Source: CAZGKX01 sp964525945
GTDB taxonomy: Bacteria > Pseudomonadota > Gammaproteobacteria > Legionellales > Legionellaceae
DNA length: 39,415 nt
Direction of reading: 5' to 3'
Assembly (NCBI GenBank): GCA_964525945.1
Contig: CAZGKX010000019.1
Span: 1-39,415 of the forward strand
Position 1 is the stretch's first letter. The number at the start of each line of letters is the position of its first letter. This document shows, in pieces, positions 8,574 through 15,853 of this stretch. The translations under genes were made by a program, and so were the position numbers. Under the pieces are notes generated by a model. It worked only from the letters and a program-made list of their open reading frames with translations. It had not been told where the DNA came from and did not search any database.

Positions 8574-10403
8574 TCAAGAGGATGCATTGTTTTCATGGAG
8601 CTGAAGCTCTCGCAAGGCATTCAAAAAATGGTGGCCATAATGAGCCAATTTATGTTGACCCACTCCCGAAACTGTAAGCAATTGCTTAGGCGTCTGCGGT
8701 TTTATTTTGGCCATTTCATGCAGGGTGGCATCACTGAAAATCATAAACGGGGGTTTATTTTCTTCATCGGCAAGTTTGCGTCGAACGGCACGCAGATGTT
8801 CAAATAAAGGGGAGCTGGTGTTGTGTTCTTTGAGTTTTGTCTTTTCTTTTTTCTTACCTGGTTCATCTTTGAAAGCATTTTTTTGTACCGTGAGGGTAAC
8901 CGTTTCTTTGCCCGATAAAACGGATACGGCTTTTTTCGTTAAGCGCAAAACATTAAAATGCTCCACGTCTTGGAAACAATAACTGCGGTGAATGAGTTGC
9001 CAGGCCAATTGTTTCCAATAAGCGGTCGATTTATCTTTGCCAATTGCAAACGTGGACAACTGCTGATGACCGAATTGATTGATTTTTTCCGAGCTGCTGC
9101 CCCGTAACACATCAATCACGTGGTTTAAACCATAACTTTGCTTGAGACGATAAACGCACGAGAGAAATTTTTGTGCATCAACGGTTGCATCCATGGTTTC
9201 GGGTGGGGAATCACACACATCGCAATAACCGCACGCTTGATCATAGTTTTCATCAAAATAACGTAATAAAATTTGCCTGCGGCAATGTGTGGCTTCTGCA
9301 AACGCCAGCATGTGATTGAGTTTATGGTGCTCAATGCGTTGCTGATTTTCTGGCAAATCATCGGTGATCCAGGAGCGTAAGCGAGCACTGTCAGCAGGAT
9401 CATACAAAAGCAACGCTTTGGCAGATAAACCATCTCGACCAGCACGCCCGGTTTCTTGGTAGTAACTTTCAATGGTTTTAGGCAAGTCATGATGAATTAC
9501 AAAACGCACATTGGGTTTATCAATGCCCATGCCAAAGGCAATGGTGGCGACCACGATATCAATGTGATCGTATCGAAATAAAGATTGCACTTCACGTCGT
9601 TCTTGGTGAGATAGACCGGCATGATAACCTCTGGCCTTATAGCCTAATTCTTGTAAACGGGCCGCAACGCGCTCGACTGTTGTGCGTGTTGAACAATAAA
9701 CAATGCCGGATTGCTCCGTGAGTGATTTTAAAAATTGATCGATTTGTTTAATCGGATTGTTTTTGTTGACCACTTGGTAGTGGATATTGGGGCGGTTGAA
9801 TGACGCAATATAACGTTGAGGTTGGTATTGCAGTTGATTAACAATATCCTTTTGAGTTTGTACATCGGCTGTAGCGGTTAAAGCAATGATGGGTAAATGT
9901 GGAAAATGGGTTTTAAGCAACCCTAGCGATGCATATTCTGGGCGAAAATCGTGGCCCCATTGAGAAATACAATGGGCCTCATCAATAGCAAACAGTGCTA
10001 TTGAACATTCTTCAAGGCGGTCGAGAAAGGATTGACTCAATAAACGTTCCGGAGCAATGTAAAGCAGGTCCAATTCATCACGATGCAGCTGCCCTAAGAC
10101 GTCGCGTGCTTGCGCGCTGCTCAATGACGAATTGTAATAAGCTGCACGAACGCCTTGCAATTTTAAAGCGGCCACCTGATCTTCCATAAGGGCTATCAAG
10201 GGCGAGACGACAATACCGACACCATTTCGTATCAAAGAAGGAATTTGGTAACACAACGATTTGCCCCCACCAGTAGGCATTAGCACTCCTAAATCCAAAC
10301 CATTAATCAAGCCATTGACGATCTCTGCTTGGGGGGCGCGAAACGTGTCAAAACCATAGTAATCTTTTAAAACTTGGTTTGCGGTTGGTTGTAGGTTATC
10401 CAT
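8574..10403 (-). CDS. recQ: ATP-dependent DNA helicase RecQ
   Basis: A 3'-5' superfamily 2 helicase for recombination and fork repair, 609 residues as in E. coli. Walker A is PTGGGKSL (Lys48), and the DEAH box is at 141-144 (DEAHCISQWGHDFRPEY). Motif VI is QETGRAGRDG (~316-325). The RecQ zinc site uses Cys374, Cys391, Cys394 and Cys397 (CGYCDVC). A winged-helix region follows, and an HRDC domain occupies about residues 525-605. No strong ribosome-binding site precedes the ATG at 10403. The 109 bp between recQ and pncC hold no gene. Confidence 0.98.
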   Translation of the reverse strand: MDNLQPTANQVLKDYYGFDTFRAPQAEIVNGLINGLDLGVLMPTGGGKSLCYQIPSLIRNGVGIVVSPLIALMEDQVAALKLQGVRAAYYNSSLSSAQARDVLGQLHRDELDLLYIAPERLLSQSFLDRLEECSIALFAIDEAHCISQWGHDFRPEYASLGLLKTHFPHLPIIALTATADVQTQKDIVNQLQYQPQRYIASFNRPNIHYQVVNKNNPIKQIDQFLKSLTEQSGIVYCSTRTTVERVAARLQELGYKARGYHAGLSHQERREVQSLFRYDHIDIVVATIAFGMGIDKPNVRFVIHHDLPKTIESYYQETGRAGRDGLSAKALLLYDPADSARLRSWITDDLPENQQRIEHHKLNHMLAFAEATHCRRQILLRYFDENYDQACGYCDVCDSPPETMDATVDAQKFLSCVYRLKQSYGLNHVIDVLRGSSSEKINQFGHQQLSTFAIGKDKSTAYWKQLAWQLIHRSYCFQDVEHFNVLRLTKKAVSVLSGKETVTLTVQKNAFKDEPGKKKEKTKLKEHNTSSPLFEHLRAVRRKLADEENKPPFMIFSDATLHEMAKIKPQTPKQLLTVSGVGQHKLAHYGHHFLNALRELQLHENNASS

Positions 10404-10512
10404 ACGAATGTTTTTCTTTTATTTTTTGAACACATGCGATCGCTCAGATAATACCATCATCGAGAAATGTTCAACAGCGTTTCTAACTAGTATTTGGTTT
10501 TATGGAATGGAT

Positions 10513-11001
10513 TTACCGCACTATTTTTTCGTAAAATGTAGGAATTTGCAGCAAGGCATAGCGTGATGCATTGGTTTGTATGCGTTTACGAGAGCCTTTA
10601 AAATATTTTGTAACGGAATGAATGATTAATTTTTCCTTATGCACAGCTCCCCAGGCAATGCAAACGGTGCCGGGTGCAATGCCGTCCATCGGTTGATCGC
10701 CTGCAATACCGGTTGTAGCAACCACCAAATTAGCAGCGCTATGTTTCAAAGCCCCTTCTGCCATTTCACGCGCTACTTCCTCGCTGGTGAGGGTATATTG
10801 ATCGATGGTATGTGTTTTCACATTCAATACTCTTTTTTTAGCATCCTCCGAATAGACGACATAACCCACGTCTAAACAATTTCCACAACCGGCAATATTG
10901 GCCAACAAAGAAATGATTCGACCAGCAGTACAGGATTCGGCGGTTGTCAAAACCAGTTGATGGATTTTTAAATAATCAACTATGTGTGCGATTGAACTCA
11001 T
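10513..11001 (-). CDS. pncC: Nicotinamide-nucleotide amidase PncC (CinA C-terminal domain)
   Basis: A 162-residue stand-alone CinA C-terminal domain, the usual size of PncC/YgaD. It hydrolyses nicotinamide mononucleotide to nicotinate mononucleotide in pyridine-nucleotide recycling. The signature TAESCTAG is at residues 20-27. Later family motifs are TTGIAGDQPMDG and PGTVCIAW. The start is supported by AGGAG eight nt upstream and by a plausible promoter at 11029-11057. In many gammaproteobacteria this gene precedes recA, but here it lies upstream of recQ. Confidence 0.93.
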   Translation of the reverse strand: MSSIAHIVDYLKIHQLVLTTAESCTAGRIISLLANIAGCGNCLDVGYVVYSEDAKKRVLNVKTHTIDQYTLTSEEVAREMAEGALKHSAANLVVATTGIAGDQPMDGIAPGTVCIAWGAVHKEKLIIHSVTKYFKGSRKRIQTNASRYALLQIPTFYEKIVR

Positions 11002-11028
11002 CTATGCTCCTATGTCTCTCCAACTAAA

Positions 11029-11057
11029 AGTATAGGAAATAATTGGCAATATTTCTA
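11029..11057 (-). promoter_or_regulatory. Putative sigma70 promoter of pncC
   Basis: Minus strand: -35 TAGAAA (11057-11052), 17-bp spacer, -10 TATACT (11034-11029). This gives a short leader before the ATG at 11001. The -10 is 5/6 and the -35 is 4/6 to consensus. Confidence 0.45.
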
Positions 11058-11271
11058 AACGACTCGTTTTATACTACGCCAATAATCTTATGTTTATTTA
11101 GAGAGGGAGCTGGTATCGTTTGGGCTCAATACCTGAAAGATTTTCCGATGTGTTCAAAAACCTGTTTTAATGATATTAATGGAAGGGGCGTATTGTAGAT
11201 ATTAACCATGAGAAATGCGCTGTCTACCGAGGTCCTGCCAAAATAAATGTAGTTAAAAAAAGGAGTTGTAG

Positions 11272-11624
11272 ATGTTGATTTTATCGGTTGCTTGTTTCGC
11301 CTTAGCCGCGCTTTTAGGCCTTTATTTATTATCGTATGTGTTGCAAAGCAGGAAAACCCCTAAAGGAATAGTTTTTATCCACGGTCCTTTAGCTATTTTC
11401 GGATTAATTCTTTNNNNNNNNNNCTTTTGCTTTTATATGCCTTCTATTATACCCCTGCACCCATCGTCAGTATCGTTATTTTTATCTTGGCAGCCTGTGG
11501 TGGATTTTTGATGATATACCGTGATCTAAAGGGGCATTCCGTACCAAAATGGATGGCAATAGGTCATGGGGTGACGGCTTTAGTTGGTTTTGCATTTTTG
11601 GTGAAATTCGTTTTTTTTCCATAG
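11272..11624 (+). CDS. Small four-helix membrane protein with internal duplication, interrupted by an assembly gap
   Basis: A strong AGGAG (11261-11265) precedes the ATG. Ten N at 11414-11423 separate two frames. They rejoin if the true gap is 2 modulo 3, giving about 114 residues. I do not recognise the family. Four hydrophobic segments are visible, and the two halves align residue for residue. The first runs from LGLYLLSYVLQSRKTPK and ends with VFIHGPLAIFG. The second runs from GGFLMIYRDLKGHSVPK and ends with AIGHGVTALVG. Gly, Leu, Pro-Lys, His-Gly, Ala and Gly match at identical spacing. The conserved His-Gly inside helices 2 and 4 might bind a cofactor, which is speculation. The 270 bp between this gene and divergent pncC should hold its promoter, but no good hexamer pair was found. 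Confidence 0.75.
11414..11423. other. Assembly gap (10 N) inside the small membrane protein gene
   Basis: Ten consecutive N. Upstream codons end one base before the gap and downstream codons start directly after it, so the true missing length must be 2 modulo 3 for the gene to be intact. Confidence 0.99.
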
Positions 11625-11655
11625 AATATCGAAAATGAATCGCTATGCACGTTTC

Positions 11656-11736
11656 TTGTGATCATTTACATGGGATAAGGTCGCTGGATTGCTTCGTCGC
11701 TACGCTTCTCGCAATGACGTTGGGGCAACAATCCCG
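11656..11736 (+). repeat. Left copy of the direct repeat bracketing the GIY-YIG gene
   Basis: Begins TTGTGAT, continues through GGATAAGGTCGCTGG and the core GCTTCGTCGCTACGCTTCTC, and ends with GCAATGACG plus CAATCCCG. It matches 12053-12128 over its whole length with scattered substitutions and a 5-bp indel (GATTG present here only). The repeat is in frame with the GIY-YIG gene but lies upstream of its likely start. Confidence 0.85.
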
Positions 11737-11764
11737 TGACTTTAAGAACAACAAAAGGGAATTT

Positions 11765-12058
11765 ATGCCTGCCAAACAACCTGCCGTTTATATCATGGCG
11801 AATGGCCGTAATGGGGCAATCTATACGGGTGTTACGAGTGATTTAATCAAAAGAGTGTTTGAACATAAACACGCTGATGTCTCTGGATTTACTCAAAAAC
11901 ATGGATGTAAATACCTTGTCTATTATGAGCTTATTGACGATATGATGAGCGCCATAGCGCGGGAGAAACAACTGAAGGGCGGCTCAAGAAAGAAAAAATT
12001 GGCATTGATTGAAACAATAAACCCTTATTGGGACGATCTTTATGAGAAATTGTTGTGA
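11765..12058 (+). CDS. GIY-YIG nuclease family protein (single domain)
   Basis: A 97-residue protein comprising just a GIY-YIG domain. The GIY element is represented by VYIMAN and the YIG element by AIYTGVTSDL. The following catalytic-type Arg and His are in LIKRVFEHK, and a conserved Glu is in SAIAREKQLKGGSRKKK. Size and motifs place it with the short UvrC-N-like/YhbQ-type proteins, whose physiological role is unclear. The ATG at 11765 has AGGGA at 11756-11760. An open frame extends upstream to 11645, but that part is the direct repeat and is unlikely to be translated. The stop codon lies within the first bases of the right-hand repeat copy, so gene and repeats look like one unit. Confidence 0.88.
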   Translation: MPAKQPAVYIMANGRNGAIYTGVTSDLIKRVFEHKHADVSGFTQKHGCKYLVYYELIDDMMSAIAREKQLKGGSRKKKLALIETINPYWDDLYEKLL

Positions 12059-12163
12059 TTATTCTCATGGATAAGGCCGCTGCTTCGTCGCTACGCTTCT
12101 CGCAATGACGTTGTGTCAAATAATCCCGGTCATTGCGAGAAGCGTAGCGACGAAGCAATCCAG
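12053..12163. repeat. Right copy of the direct repeat plus an inverted copy forming a perfect 28-bp hairpin
   Basis: 12053-12128 repeats 11656-11736 directly. Its core (12082-12109) is followed, after a 19-nt loop, by an exact inverted copy (12129-12156), giving a 28-bp uninterrupted stem. The unit continues with AATCCAG to 12163. It lies between the convergent GIY-YIG gene and the 1191-aa gene and may also stop transcription from both sides. Confidence 0.9.
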
Positions 12164-12199
12164 TGACCTCGGTTCTGTATTTCTCGTACCAAGCTCTTG

Positions 12200-15100
12200 C
12201 TAACGGTGGCTGTTTAAACTGGGCGATACAGGCTCCTCGCCGTCTTGTTTCATTTCTCTTATTTTGGTTGTATAAATGGGGGTATTGGATACCACGGCCT
12301 TTTTTGTATAATCAGGCGTGGACGATGCCGCGCTAATGGATTGGTATTTATTTAAGCTCACATCAAAATACTCGAGATCAATTTTTTGCCCAAGAACAAA
12401 ATTAACAAAATCTTTTCGTTCATCTTTTATTAACACCGCTGTTTTCGTTTCTTCATCAACATGGTGATTTTCTTTCAACATGTTTAAATCCACATAATAA
12501 TATTCCTTGCCCTGTATTTCTATTAACTCATAAAATGACTGCTGTTCTATGGCAGGAGGTTTCGCGGGGGTGGTTATTTGTAATTTATCAAAAAAATTTT
12601 TAAAAATGTCTTTCTTTTGCGGGGGTATGGGCACTCTTATTCGATAGGACAAATTCTCCATAATGCACGCACTAATTGTGGAATGGGTTGTTAAAAAATA
12701 ATCGCCTTTAAATGCAGGTGTCTTTTTTAATTCTTCAAACAATTTTATGAACGCTGTTACATTTTCCTCATCCTGAAGGACACCTAAATGCTTCATTTGC
12801 GGATCATATGGACATTGCTGATGCAAGGGGGACTTTTCATAAATGGCCTTAAATTCGGCTTTAAGATGCTCAGGAAGTGACAATTCGATCTCGATTGGCG
12901 GAGGGCGATTTTTCAACCCCTCTTTTGTCAATTTTTTCATTTTTTCAATGGGGTATTGTTTTCCCTTAGGCAGGCTATTTGCGGTGAATGCAAGGTCATC
13001 ATTATAGATAGGGACTTTATCGAGGCTTTCAATGAGTTTTGGGGTCCACGTTGAAAAACCCATGGTGTAATTGGAGAAGCCCGATTTTCCTGCTGTTTTA
13101 TAAAATAGGATATTGGAACGGTTCATTAATTCTTCAAATTGCTGCGCTTTTTTATTATTCATTTGGACGGTGATGGTTTCATCCAAATGTTCCCCTAAAA
13201 TGTCTTTAAAACCATTGTTGTATTTTGTTGTTTCAATTAAGTTGCTGTTTAATTTGTAATTTTTTCCGCCAGTTTTACACAACTCAGGCAATGCCATTCC
13301 AAATTTTTCAACGTTATCTCGGATGCTTTTGTTGATCTCCTCTGGGTCTTCAGTAAGATTTGTGTTGAACTCTATCCGAATGATATGAACACCGCGCGCT
13401 GTGTTTGTGCTTCTGATTTTAAATTTTTCAGTCAAATAATCTTCGCTTTGTAAATATGTTCTTAGGGTATTAATAAAATCTTCATTATTGGTGCGAATCA
13501 TGACGTCATAAAACCCTGCTTCTTCGGCTTTCATTGCTTGTTGTTTGAGCATCATGCCTCCCAAGCTAGCGCCTAACAACGATCCCAATCCTGAACCTAC
13601 TTTAGGCTTGCCTTTTGCTGTTTGCACTGTGGGCTCAGGAGATTTCTCGGTGGTTGTTGTTTGCTCCGGTTCGGGGCTGATGTCTGGTGCGACTAAAGCC
13701 TGTTGCAGTTCAGTCAACGTTTTCTTCTTCAGATCGTTTGATGCTTGGTCGTCAAAATTCGCGATGAGGGTTTGTATGCTCAGGTTAATTTTTTTTAATT
13801 CATCTTCAAATTTCAAAGCAAATTCTTTTGATTTTTTTGCTAATTTCTTATCTGTACTTGCCATCGTGTTTTCAATGAAATCATCCAATCCCAAATCAAT
13901 ATGAATTTGTCTCGAAATTTGATTGGCCAGTTCATTCATGGGGGTTAATTTTTCAGACAAAAGGTTAAAAATTTCTTGATCAAACGGCATCGCTTTCGAA
14001 TAATTAACATTCCAATATTTAGGTAAAGCCGCTTTATATTTTTCCACAAATTTTGCAACGTAAACCTCTAACTTTTCTGCGGATAATGTGGATTGGGTTA
14101 ATGGTGCCTCGTTTTTCATCCCAAGTTCTTGCAATGTTTCGTCGTGTATTCTGTTTATGGTTTTTCTGCCCGTAAAAATTTGAATCAGTTTTGTATATTG
14201 ATAAGGTTTTAGAACAAACGATGGATGGTGCGCTATGGTGTCGATATTTATTCCAAGTTCAATCAAACGATCAGCAATGTCTTCAAATTTTTGATTGAAC
14301 TCATTAGCACTTAGGTCTGATTTGAGGGAAATCGTAAAATTTACCGAGTTAGGATTCTTCGTTTTTTTAAGGAGACCCTGAGCAAGAAATAAGGAAACCA
14401 ATTGTGCTTGTATTTCGGGAACAGCTGTTGGCGTTTTTTCTTGCGCCGAAGGTATTTTTTTAGGAGCGAGTTGCCCATACATTTGTTTCATTTCAAATTT
14501 TACGCGTCTTCTACCCTCACTTCGTAAAATATCAGCCAAACCTGTTACAGAAACAAAAGCACTGGCATCCAGATCAAAACCATTTTTATCAAATTTTTCT
14601 TCAACCACAGGAGCTGTAGGTTCTGCGATAGGCACTTCTTTTTTCTTGGTTTTCCCTTTGCCTGCCAGAATACTCGCCATTAAATTATTTGGCATGGGAG
14701 AAACAGGTTTTCCCTCTCCACTCACTGGAGTTGTACGTTCTGCTATAGGCACTTCATTTTTCTTAGCTTTCCCCTTATTTGCCAGAATACTCGTCATTAA
14801 ATTACTTGGCATGGGAGAAACAGGTTTTACCTCCCCACCCACTGGAGTTGTACGTTCTGCTATAGGCACTTCATTTTTCTTAGCTTTCCCCTTATTTGCC
14901 AGAATACTCGTCATTAAATTACTTGGCATGGGAGAAACAGGTTTTACCTCCCCACCCACTGGAGTTGTACGTTCTGCTATAGGCACTTCATTTTTCTTAG
15001 CTTTCCCCTTATTTGCCAGAATACTCGTCATTAAATTACTTGGCATGGGAGAAACAGGTTTTACCTCTACAGAGTTATTGGACGTTTCCACTGTTGTGAT

Positions 15101-15775
15101 TGGAACGTCTGGCTTCTGGTTTATGGTCGAATCTGTGACCGCGCTTGCTTCTGTATCTTTTGAAGCTCTATCAAGTATCGCACTGGTATAAGATATGGGC
15201 GCGCTGGGTGTTCGTTGAAATTTATTGTCTTTGATTTCGGTGTCATCCACCACGGACTGCAAAATAGGTGTGGCGGAGTGAACATTCGTCTCCTCTAAAT
15301 GTTCATGTCTATTCTCGTCGCTTAGATCAGGGACGATGTTTGTTGATGTTTTAAAGCCAAGAAACTTCATTAATTTCTGGTAGAGGCTATCAATAGTATC
15401 AATATTCATTTCTGACTGACTTGTTGTTTCGCGCTCAAGCTCTGATTGTATCCAATTCGTTACATTTATTAATGGGTCGTCCGGAAGAAATACTTTATGT
15501 ACACGGTCAATGCTTTTTATATAACCAAATCGTATTCTATTCGCCTCTTTCAAAAATAAAAGGATATATTTAAGTAAGGTTGTATTAACAATCTCTGTGT
15601 CTTTTTGTTTTTTACTGACTAAGAGCATGTCGATATGCGCTTTATATTTATCCAGCTGTGCATAGTTCTTTCTATAAAAAGCTCTTGATATAGTGCCATA
15701 ATCCTCCATAACTATGTCTGTGAACTCTTTTATATTTTCTCCATTAGCAGTAAGCCATTCGGACAGTTGAGTCAT
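12200..15775 (-). CDS. Large repeat-containing protein of unknown function; WH2-like motifs; candidate effector
   Basis: 1191 residues, no signal peptide, no clear membrane helix, lysine- and glutamate-rich. The N-terminal ~230 residues are helical and low in similarity to anything I know. Residues 238-393 are four 39-residue tandem repeats. Each has a proline-flanked amphipathic stretch (PMPSNLMTSILANKGKAKK) and then EVPIAERTTPV. A degenerate fifth stretch (GLADILRSEGRRRVKFE) follows soon after. Hydrophobic-helix-plus-basic units separated by prolines recall actin-binding WH2 motifs, but the spacing is one residue off and the key Leu is Ala. A Pro/Thr-rich linker and a Gly-rich patch (VGSGLGSLLGASLGGMML) precede a long C-terminal region ending in EEPVSPSLNSHR. 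The gene looks more AT-rich than its neighbours. No good ribosome-binding site precedes the ATG. Confidence 0.85.
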   Translation of the reverse strand: MTQLSEWLTANGENIKEFTDIVMEDYGTISRAFYRKNYAQLDKYKAHIDMLLVSKKQKDTEIVNTTLLKYILLFLKEANRIRFGYIKSIDRVHKVFLPDDPLINVTNWIQSELERETTSQSEMNIDTIDSLYQKLMKFLGFKTSTNIVPDLSDENRHEHLEETNVHSATPILQSVVDDTEIKDNKFQRTPSAPISYTSAILDRASKDTEASAVTDSTINQKPDVPITTVETSNNSVEVKPVSPMPSNLMTSILANKGKAKKNEVPIAERTTPVGGEVKPVSPMPSNLMTSILANKGKAKKNEVPIAERTTPVGGEVKPVSPMPSNLMTSILANKGKAKKNEVPIAERTTPVSGEGKPVSPMPNNLMASILAGKGKTKKKEVPIAEPTAPVVEEKFDKNGFDLDASAFVSVTGLADILRSEGRRRVKFEMKQMYGQLAPKKIPSAQEKTPTAVPEIQAQLVSLFLAQGLLKKTKNPNSVNFTISLKSDLSANEFNQKFEDIADRLIELGINIDTIAHHPSFVLKPYQYTKLIQIFTGRKTINRIHDETLQELGMKNEAPLTQSTLSAEKLEVYVAKFVEKYKAALPKYWNVNYSKAMPFDQEIFNLLSEKLTPMNELANQISRQIHIDLGLDDFIENTMASTDKKLAKKSKEFALKFEDELKKINLSIQTLIANFDDQASNDLKKKTLTELQQALVAPDISPEPEQTTTTEKSPEPTVQTAKGKPKVGSGLGSLLGASLGGMMLKQQAMKAEEAGFYDVMIRTNNEDFINTLRTYLQSEDYLTEKFKIRSTNTARGVHIIRIEFNTNLTEDPEEINKSIRDNVEKFGMALPELCKTGGKNYKLNSNLIETTKYNNGFKDILGEHLDETITVQMNNKKAQQFEELMNRSNILFYKTAGKSGFSNYTMGFSTWTPKLIESLDKVPIYNDDLAFTANSLPKGKQYPIEKMKKLTKEGLKNRPPPIEIELSLPEHLKAEFKAIYEKSPLHQQCPYDPQMKHLGVLQDEENVTAFIKLFEELKKTPAFKGDYFLTTHSTISACIMENLSYRIRVPIPPQKKDIFKNFFDKLQITTPAKPPAIEQQSFYELIEIQGKEYYYVDLNMLKENHHVDEETKTAVLIKDERKDFVNFVLGQKIDLEYFDVSLNKYQSISAASSTPDYTKKAVVSNTPIYTTKIREMKQDGEEPVSPSLNSHR
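14597..15064 (-). repeat. Four in-frame 117-bp tandem repeats inside the 1191-aa gene
   Basis: The period is exactly 117 bp, with the marker GGCATGGGAGAAACAGGTTT at 14691, 14808, 14925 and 15042 on the plus strand. In coding order the copies are 15064-14948, 14947-14831, 14830-14714 and 14713-14597. The first two are identical at the DNA level, the third differs at its end, and the fourth is the most diverged. This suggests recent expansion by recombination or slippage. Confidence 0.97.
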
Positions 15776-15807
15776 AACATTGAATCACAAAAAGTTGATA
15801 TGATTAA

Positions 15808-15813
15808 ATTATA
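15808..15813 (-). promoter_or_regulatory. Possible -10 element of the 1191-aa gene
   Basis: A perfect TATAAT on the minus strand (15813-15808) lies 33 bp upstream of the ATG at 15775. No recognisable -35 sits 16-18 bp upstream in this AT-rich gap, so it may be chance. Confidence 0.3.
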
Positions 15814-15853
15814 GACCTTAAGTTAATAATTTGTTTGTGTATGCTACGGGAAT

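Noticed and set aside
11043..11075. TTGGCA and TATACT as a plus-strand promoter for the small membrane protein
   Set aside because: Spacing of 21 bp is too long for a sigma70 promoter.
11645..11764. N-terminal extension of the GIY-YIG protein
   Set aside because: The upstream in-frame part is the translated dispersed repeat; a ribosome-binding site and domain start fit the ATG at 11765.
14597..15064. Regularly spaced repeats considered as a CRISPR array
   Set aside because: The units are contiguous 117-bp coding repeats with no unique spacers.
14646..15191. 181-codon open frame on the plus strand over the tandem repeats
   Set aside because: It is the antisense shadow of the 39-residue repeats of the minus-strand gene; the repeat length (117 bp) keeps all frames open.
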